Source of the DNA: an uncultured Aquincola sp.
GTDB lineage: Bacteria > Pseudomonadota > Gammaproteobacteria > Burkholderiales > Burkholderiaceae
DNA: 33,289 nucleotides
NCBI GenBank assembly: GCA_937883885.1
Contig: CAKZXL010000221.1
Location: forward strand, 1-33,289
Reading direction: 5' to 3'
The position numbers were made by a program, and so were the translations under genes. Under the pieces are notes generated by a model that was given only the letters and a program-made list of their open reading frames with translations, was not told the origin of the DNA and did not search any database. The first letter of the stretch is position 1. Every line of letters begins with the position of its first letter. Below, one piece after another: positions 22,308 through 28,700 of this stretch.

Positions 22308-23117
22308 TCACTGCGCGGGCGTGCGCGAGCCCTTGATGGAGTTCAGCGAATACGCGGCCATCGAGAGGAAAGCCTGGTATCGGCGAGACAGCTCCACGTA
22401 GGCCTTGGCCTGAGCGTTCTTCTCGTAGGACGACCCCTGCACCTTGAGCAGCTCTGGCGGCACGCCACCCGAGACGACTCGGGCGATGTAGGCATCCACC
22501 GCCGTGACCTGGCCTGCATCGCGAGTGCCCTCGTAGGTGTCTCCACCGCTTCGGCTCTGGAACAGGTACATCGCGTTCTGGTCGGCGCCCGCGAGGCTGG
22601 TGTACTTGGGGTTGGTGGTTGCCTTGCACACGCCGAGCTTGACTTCCTCCTCGGCGCAGAAGGATTCGTTGCTCGCCTTGTGCATCGAGTCCACCGTCGC
22701 GACTGTGTTGAGGTTGCGCGACATGGGGTGGACAGACTTTCGCTGGTCCGCCGCAACCCGCGCGCGCGTCTTGGCCGCGCCGGCCGCAAGCACCTCTTGC
22801 GTGTCCATCGTCTGGCACAGCTGGTCGGACTGCTGCATGTCCTGCTGCAACGTGACGGCCTTGTTCTGCAGGCGGCTCCGCGCCCGGTAGGCGGCGAGAC
22901 CTTCCATGACGGCTTTGTGGGCAGCGGCGCCCTTGAGAACCTCACCCTGGACTGCCTGCCCGGCTTGGCCGATGGCCTGTCGCAGCGAATACTCGTCGCC
23001 GTCCAGCGCCTGGGCTGCCGAAGCGGCCACGAATGAGCACAGCGCGGTAGCACAGCGAGCCCGCCGCAGTGAGCTCAACCCGAAGTAGAGGCGGGTACGC
23101 ATCACCGACTTACTCAC
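22308..23117 (-). CDS. Secreted conjugation-associated paralog A, lacking the C-terminal tail (269 residues)
   Basis: This is the first and shortest family member. It begins with GTG at 23117, overlapping the previous stop (GTGA); an ATG at 23102 is an alternative. A signal peptide ends near residue 37 (AASAAQA). It has the family landmarks: QQSDQLCQTMDT, RNLNTVATVD, the cysteine pair FCAEEEVKLGVC, LAGADQNAMYLFQSRSG, AYIARVVSGGVPP and AYVELSRRYQAFLSMAAYSL followed by NSIK. It stops about ten residues after that, exactly where the others continue into the helical tail. The short form is clean, with no remnant of the tail in the 14 nt before paralog B. It may be a subunit that is capped or not anchored. 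Confidence 0.75.
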   Translation of the reverse strand: MSKSVMRTRLYFGLSSLRRARCATALCSFVAASAAQALDGDEYSLRQAIGQAGQAVQGEVLKGAAAHKAVMEGLAAYRARSRLQNKAVTLQQDMQQSDQLCQTMDTQEVLAAGAAKTRARVAADQRKSVHPMSRNLNTVATVDSMHKASNESFCAEEEVKLGVCKATTNPKYTSLAGADQNAMYLFQSRSGGDTYEGTRDAGQVTAVDAYIARVVSGGVPPELLKVQGSSYEKNAQAKAYVELSRRYQAFLSMAAYSLNSIKGSRTPAQ

Positions 23118-23635
23118 GGGCGGCCGTAGGGGCCGACAGCCTTGTTGACGCCGTTGTTGATGGCGGTTTTGGCACCGTTCGTCGCCGTCGTCGTCAGGCC
23201 CGTCACGACGTTGTTCACCGTCGGGGTGGTCACGTTAACGCCAGAGGTCGAAGCCTGGAACGACACTCCTTGGATGCCGACGGCATTCAGGACGCCGTTC
23301 ATGCGCTGGCTGAAATTCGCCGTCGCTCGCTGCGTCGCCTGCTCCAGTCCCTTGTTGACGACGCTGTTGATGATGCCGCTGAAGTCCAGCGACAGCAGCT
23401 TACCCATACCGGCAGTGACGTCCTGGGACATGATGCCTTTGACGTCGTAGCCGGCCTGATTGAAGCTCGTCGGGTCCGTTTTGGGCACACGTGCCTGGAC
23501 CGAGTTCTGGAACGACGCCTGGACTTCCTGGCTGAGGGTCTGGCAGCGTTGCGCGTTGGTGTTCGACTGCGCGAAGGCGCCGCTGGCGATGAGCGCCGCG
23601 GCAACCGCGAAGAGACTGGAACGAGTGAATTTCAT
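23114..23635 (-). CDS. Exported hypothetical protein, 173 residues
   Basis: A signal peptide (MKFTRSSLFAVAAALIASGA, cleaved after FA at residue 22) is followed by a Thr/Asn/Val-rich mature protein. It contains SFNQAGYDVKGIMSQDVTAG and a low-complexity C-terminus (GVNVTTPTVNNVVTGLTTTA). Repeated Asn and Thr with alternating valines suggest beta structure or a filament-like protein. It is the second gene of the operon, has a GGAAGG site 21 nt after the first, and its stop overlaps the GTG start of paralog A. A pilin-like or periplasmic subunit is conceivable, but no family was recognised. Confidence 0.65.
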   Translation of the reverse strand: MKFTRSSLFAVAAALIASGAFAQSNTNAQRCQTLSQEVQASFQNSVQARVPKTDPTSFNQAGYDVKGIMSQDVTAGMGKLLSLDFSGIINSVVNKGLEQATQRATANFSQRMNGVLNAVGIQGVSFQASTSGVNVTTPTVNNVVTGLTTTATNGAKTAINNGVNKAVGPYGRP

Positions 23636-23656
23636 TGGGGCCTTCCGGTTGGGTTG

Positions 23657-24172
23657 TCAGTCGACTGCGATGCCGGCTTCGGCAAGCAGCTCAAGAACCA
23701 GAGCGATCCGCTCCGGGCTGAAGACGCGTGACAGCAGGTGCTGCTTCTCAAGCGTGGTGATGCGCTCGACGAGGATGGAGCCAAAGTCGTCCGCTCCGAA
23801 CCGGGCCTCGTTGATAAGCAGCTTCGGGATGTCGGGGTGCACCTGAGTGAGCCAGGCGAAGAGCGTCAGCGCGCGGCCGGAGCGTAAGTAGCCCATGAAC
23901 TCGATGGCCAGGCCGGGCTCGGCTCCAACCGACTTCGTGATGTTCCCGGGCTGCGCCGCATTGAAGCTGCGAGCAACCTGAGCGACCACACGCTCTGCGC
24001 CTTCTCTGTACTCCGGCCGGACATCGACGGCCCAAGGCTCGCAGCGCTCCATGGCGGCGATGAGCTTTTCGACGCCGTGATCGCGCCAATGGCGACGCAC
24101 TCCTGCCGCCGACAAGTCCAGGACTTGGGCGTGAATTGCGCCGGCGGCGCTCTGAGCGACTTCCGTGGTCAT
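23657..24172 (-). CDS. Hypothetical protein, first gene of the exported-protein operon
   Basis: The protein has 171 residues with no signal peptide and is mostly helical. It starts MTTEVAQSAAGAIHAQVLDL behind AGGGAAG. It contains HWRDHGVEKLIAAMERCEP and ends in an amphipathic helix (SPERIALVLELLAEAGIAVD). It is the only clearly cytosolic product near the front of an operon of exported proteins, so it may be a regulator or chaperone for them. The promoter at 24202-24230 is well placed. A longer reading reaching 24631 overlaps the promoter and is rejected. No known family was recognised. Confidence 0.65.
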   Translation of the reverse strand: MTTEVAQSAAGAIHAQVLDLSAAGVRRHWRDHGVEKLIAAMERCEPWAVDVRPEYREGAERVVAQVARSFNAAQPGNITKSVGAEPGLAIEFMGYLRSGRALTLFAWLTQVHPDIPKLLINEARFGADDFGSILVERITTLEKQHLLSRVFSPERIALVLELLAEAGIAVD

Positions 24173-24515
24173 CCAGTCTTCCCTGGTCGTGAATAGCATG
24201 CAGCATATCATATACCCTGCGACGTAGCAACTGCTCGCCGCAGCCAGGTACGACGTGTTTTTAGGGGTGGGGTGGGCTACGCCGAGGACTGGGCGCTGCG
24301 GGCAAGATACCAGCAGCTCCGGTTCCCCTTCGACGCCACGCCAAGCGAAAATAGGTAATCGCTTCAAGCGAGAATCGGCAAGCGCAACCCGAGCGGAACC
24401 GCCCCGCGGCCACCAGCTCGCCCCGTCGGCTCTCTCTGGTGCGACATGCACTAGGCATTTCTGTCGACCGCTAAGGATAGGAATCTGGCAGACAAGTGTG
24501 AGAGCCTCACCGAAA
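24173..24515. other. Intergenic region between divergent genes
   Basis: This 343-base gap holds the minus-strand operon promoter at its left end. From about 24231 to 24515 I see no convincing gene. The plus-strand frame stays open across it but has no start with a ribosome-binding site and reads as low-complexity Arg/Ser/Pro. I could not find a clear promoter for the plus-strand PAS gene here. Confidence 0.5.
24202..24230 (-). promoter_or_regulatory. Sigma-70-type promoter of the eight-gene exported-protein operon
   Basis: Minus strand: -35 TTGCTA (24225-24230), 17-bp spacer, -10 TATGCT (24202-24207) with extended TGA. ATGATATGCTGCATGC around the -10 is the same as at the 1164-1192 promoter except for one base. 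The start point would be near 24195. Confidence 0.7.
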
Positions 24516-25703
24516 ATGAAGCGCATCCCAAACAGGCGGCCGTCGGACAGCGGCGCAAAACGAAACGAAGTCGCCCGAGTGCTCAGCGAGTGGGGCTTGA
24601 TGGTGGTCCTGACGGCCCTGGCCTGTCTCATCTCCTGGCGTTTGAGCCTTGCTCTCGGCTCGGCGCTCGTGCTGTGCGCCGCCTATGCGGTGCCGGCCGC
24701 GATCTCCATGCGCAACCTGACGCAGGCATTTGCGAGCTTCTGCGCTGTGACGACGGTCGGCACCGTCCTTCTACAGGAATCTGGCACCGGTTCTCGGCTG
24801 GCGTACACAATTGTCGGCTTGAGCTTCGCTGCGGGAGTCCTATACCTGACGCTTAGGGCTGGCGAGAAGCTCGCTGAGGCGAGAAAAGCGTTGGGCATCA
24901 TCAGGCTGCGCTCGAGCATGACTCACGACGCGGTCCAGCGCGCCGGAGTGTGCGTGGTGGTGGTCGGTAAGAACCTGACTTGGCTGTCAGTCAACGAGGC
25001 GGCTTGGAACGCTTTTGGCTCCGATGCGCGGCTGCGGCGCGGCATGGACGCGCGAGTCGAGCTGGACGATGAGGCGGCGACAGCACTGATGCACTCCGGG
25101 TCAAGGGAGTCTTGGCGCAAGTTCCATGAGTCCGTCCTTGCTGACGGTGCCAGGGCAAGACTGAAGCCAGGCGAGGCCTTGCCACCCTACATGCTGACTC
25201 TCTACGACATCGCTGGGCGCAAGACCCGCTATCGGTTCACCGTATCTGTCGGTCAGCGCGAGGAGCTCGTCTTTGTCGGCTTCCCTGAATTCGCCCAGGA
25301 GCCAGGGCCAAGCGGCGAGCAGGGTCCGGGCGCCTGGTTTAAGGAGGTGGTCGATTCGTTTTCGGAGCCATCGATCATCGTTCAGTCGGATGGCGCCATC
25401 ATGGCCTCCAACAGTGCATTCCAGGTCGTTTGTGGCGCCCGCAATCCTGCGGAGTACATCTTCGACTGCCCGCGCGTGCATGGAGTCTCGGAGCGCCTTT
25501 TCGCCTCAGCCGTTTGGCTCCCAACTCGCGCCGGCGCGCAGGACTTACCGGACGTCTTCTTGGAAGGTGCTGGACCTGCCGTAGGCGCCCGCATCGCGTC
25601 GCCCAAAGCGGCATATACGGAGGCGGTGCTCATCGTGTTCAAGGAAGAGCTTCGCGCCGTACCGGAAGGCTTTGCGAAGGTGACCAAGCCGATGGAGCTG
25701 TGA
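24516..25703 (+). CDS. Membrane protein with two PAS-like domains and no output domain
   Basis: The protein has 395 residues. After a basic start there are four hydrophobic spans (about 27-46, 48-64, 71-88 and 96-113), then a short helical linker. Two sensor-like regions follow: about 138-258 (DAVQRAGVCVVVVGKNLTWL...) and about 276-378 (DSFSEPSIIVQSDGAIMASN SAF). The second shows the classic PAS opening, with a statement of self (IIVQSDGAIMASNSAF). No histidine kinase, GGDEF, EAL, methyl-accepting or DNA-binding domain follows. It would sense something at the membrane and signal by protein contact. The ribosome-binding site is weak, so the start is uncertain. It is separate from its neighbours and closed by a shared terminator. 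Confidence 0.65.
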   Translation: MKRIPNRRPSDSGAKRNEVARVLSEWGLMVVLTALACLISWRLSLALGSALVLCAAYAVPAAISMRNLTQAFASFCAVTTVGTVLLQESGTGSRLAYTIVGLSFAAGVLYLTLRAGEKLAEARKALGIIRLRSSMTHDAVQRAGVCVVVVGKNLTWLSVNEAAWNAFGSDARLRRGMDARVELDDEAATALMHSGSRESWRKFHESVLADGARARLKPGEALPPYMLTLYDIAGRKTRYRFTVSVGQREELVFVGFPEFAQEPGPSGEQGPGAWFKEVVDSFSEPSIIVQSDGAIMASNSAFQVVCGARNPAEYIFDCPRVHGVSERLFASAVWLPTRAGAQDLPDVFLEGAGPAVGARIASPKAAYTEAVLIVFKEELRAVPEGFAKVTKPMEL

Positions 25704-25740
25704 CCCTGCATCTGCATCTGCCACTCACTTCTCCCAAGGA

Positions 25741-25773
25741 AAAGCCCCCGGCTTCACAGCGCGGGGGCTTTTA
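25741..25773. terminator. Bidirectional terminator between the PAS gene and the Strawberry-notch gene
   Basis: AAAAGCCCCCG (25741-25751) pairs with CGGGGGCTTTT (25763-25773) around an 11-base loop. A run of T follows the stem on both strands, so it serves both convergent genes. Confidence 0.85.
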
Positions 25774-25791
25774 TTGTCCGAACTTCTGGAC

Positions 25792-28700
25792 TTAGGGGGT
25801 TGCTGCAAGCAGTGCGTTGAGCTCGTCGTCCTCGGCTCCAGACAAGGCGGCATCGACCGTATTCTGGTTCAGCTTGGGCTCAAGCTTCGAGCTGAGGTAG
25901 TTGTTGTACCACTCGCGCATGTGGCCACCCATCAGCACTTTGGCGCTCGCGCCGTTGGCCGCGGCCATGAAGGCTTCGAGGAACTTCAGCTCGTGACCGG
26001 GAAGCACGTGCCCTTCGCGATGCCCGCGGGAACCCTGGTAGTCGCCGTTCTTTAGGCACGCCTTGATGGCATCACTGTTGAGCAGCCACCCGGCCTTCTC
26101 TGCTGACGAGCCAACCGCCAGGATGAGTTTGGCCGAGTTTCCGTACAACGTGAAGCTATGAGTGTCCGTGCCTTCACGGAGGTCGTCAGCCACGACCAGC
26201 ATGCTGGTGGCGGTAGAGCGACTCGCGAAGGCCGCGACCAGCGTCTCCACGTTATCGATGTTGACCGGGAGGTCAGCCACGTTGCGAAGCGTGTAGGTCT
26301 TGGGCATCAGCACGGCGTGGTGCCAGACGCCACGGTCGTCCGTGTAGGTGATGGACGTGCCTTGCTTCTGACCTTCGGCGATTTCGGCCGCGCGGTACAG
26401 GTTGCCTTCCAGCACGATTCGCGACTCCTGCCCCGAGAGCGGCAGCGCCGTGCGGTTGAAGAACTCTTCGGTTTCGCGTGCGTTGATTGTCGGAGAGCCG
26501 GCGCCGTACGAGCATTCAATCCAGCTCGAGGGACGCGAGTACAACGAGGACATCGACATCTCGATGCGCTTGCGCGAGCGCAGCGAGTAGCCGACGAGCT
26601 TGTACTCGGCCATCGACAGCATGTTGGACTCGGGAGTCTTCCATCCGGTGACGTAGATGCTCTCGGTCCAGCCGTCGTCGAAGCCACCGGCCTTGCCTTT
26701 CCCGCCGCTGACGACGTCGGTGTCGGCGAAAGAGACGATAGAGCCGGGGCGAAGCTTCGGGAGCGAATCGGACAGCCAGTTGAACTTGTTCGCGGCGTTC
26801 TTCACGGCGTTGTTGCCTTGTTCGTTGAGCGCATCCTCAACTGTGGCCAGTCGCTTGGGCAGCATTGCGGGAAGCGCAGCGTCACAGGCCTGCAGGCAGG
26901 CCTCGGCGATGCGTTCGGCATAGTCAGTGCCATGCTTCTCCACGAGGGCCTGGCGGCCGACCTCGGCCGCCGCCTCCACCTCTGCCCGGTCAATCGCGTT
27001 GAGCTGGACGGGGTAGGTCAACTCGACCGCCTGCACGGACTCGTTGAAGACCGAGTCCGTCCCGGTGGCGACCTGGAGTACCAGCGAGCCCGCCTTCTTG
27101 GCGCGCAGGTCGTACTCGGCGGACTTCAGCGGATTGGTGCCGCTGAGCTCGTACTGCTCGATGAGTGCGCGGAACTCGGCGGTGATCTCGCGGTAAACAC
27201 GACGCTGGGTGTCGACGTCCAGCATCATCATCCGGCCGGTCAGCATGTCCACGAACTTCGTGCCGTGGAGCCTAGCCTGCTCCTCGGGAATCTCCCCGAC
27301 CTTGTAGCCAAGGATAGAGCTGACCTTCGGATTGGCCTCCATCCAGCGGTAGCAGACCTCGTTCCCGATGCGGTTGAGGATGTCCGGGGCCTCGTCGTTC
27401 AACGCAGAGTTGTCGGCGTTGCCGCTGATGTTGGCACTCATGCGACGCAGCTTGGCGTTTTGCATCGTGATGAGGCGCATCTCCGCAGGCAGCCCCGAGC
27501 CGACCATGTGGATGATGGGCGAGCACACCTGGCCCTTACGGTTCACGCGGCCCCAGAACTGCAGTCGCTGGGCGATGTCTGCAGCGACCTGCAGCTCGAT
27601 GAGCTCGCGCTGGCTTTGGTCGGCGAACGTGCGGCTGGCGTGCAGCGAGATGCCCGTCGAGCCGGATTTTGACAGCAGCAAGGCGTCCAGCGACCCGTCG
27701 TTGAAGGCCTTCTTCAGCGGCTGCTTCTTGCGCTCGGACATCCGAACGACCTTGTGCGTGCCGTCCGGATTCGTCTGCAGCGTCATGCGGCGGCCAGAGA
27801 TTTCGTCGACGGTGTAGCCGGCCGCGGCGATTCGCTCGCGGACCAGGTCCATCGGCGACAGAGGCACCTCCGGCATCGAGTCAATCATCTTGCGGATTTC
27901 GACGATCGCGGCCTCCAGCTCGGGGTTGGACAGACTGATGCGCTTGCTGGCCAGAACCTTGTTGCCCTTGCGCACCTGCTCGTTGGCCGCGAACATGCTG
28001 TCGACGTAGGCGTAGAGGATGTCCTTGAAGGACACGCGGCGGCCGAGGTGGGTTTCCTCAGGCGCCTTGGTGCGAGAGGCCTTTTTCTCAAGCTCGGCGG
28101 CGCGCGCGTCCGCCTGGGCGAGCAGGTCGCCGCCGGCGTTGGCCGCCGCCTCCAGCGCGGCCAGCGGGTCGGCGGAGTTCAGGCTGGCGGATGCAGCAGC
28201 CTGCGCCGCGGCGACCGCCTGAGCAGTGGCGTCGGCAGCATCGGTCGTGATGTCGTCGAGCTCGACACCGTTGACGAGTTCACGCAGGACGCTCTCCATC
28301 GTGTTCTCGACGGTGATGACCGGCTTGCGACCCTCGCGCAGCGCCTTGATGGCCAGGTCCGCCGACAGGTCGGCATTCACCGCCATCATGAAGGCGCGCG
28401 AGAGGGTGTAGAACTTGCTTGCGAAGTTCGTGTACTGGACGCCCACGCGCTGCACATTGGCCGCGTTCTTGTTCGCACCCTTGGACGCCTTCAGCGCATC
28501 CTCTGCAGCCGCGTTCATCGCCGTGACGATGTCCTCGACCTCTCCGGAGAGGTAGCTCATCGCGGCCAGGACCTGGGCAAAGCCGTTGGCCCAAACTTCG
28601 TTGCGAGCCTGGTACTCGGTTGCCACTGAGACCTTGAACTCCAAGTTGGACAGGTCGTGCTCGCGGCGCACCAGGCGCCCATCAGCGGCAAGCATCGAGC

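Noticed and set aside
22294..22818. N-terminal extension of paralog B to 571 residues
   Set aside because: It overlaps paralog A in another frame and would bury the signal peptide. The ATG at 22293 has a proper site.
24255..24515. N-terminal extension of the PAS protein
   Set aside because: The frame is open, but the added 87 residues are Arg/Ser/Pro-rich with no structure, and they would start close to the divergent promoter without a ribosome-binding site.
26158..27672. Plus-strand open frame of 504 codons
   Set aside because: It is antisense to the Strawberry-notch gene, with composition typical of a reverse frame (RG, HD and LG repeats).
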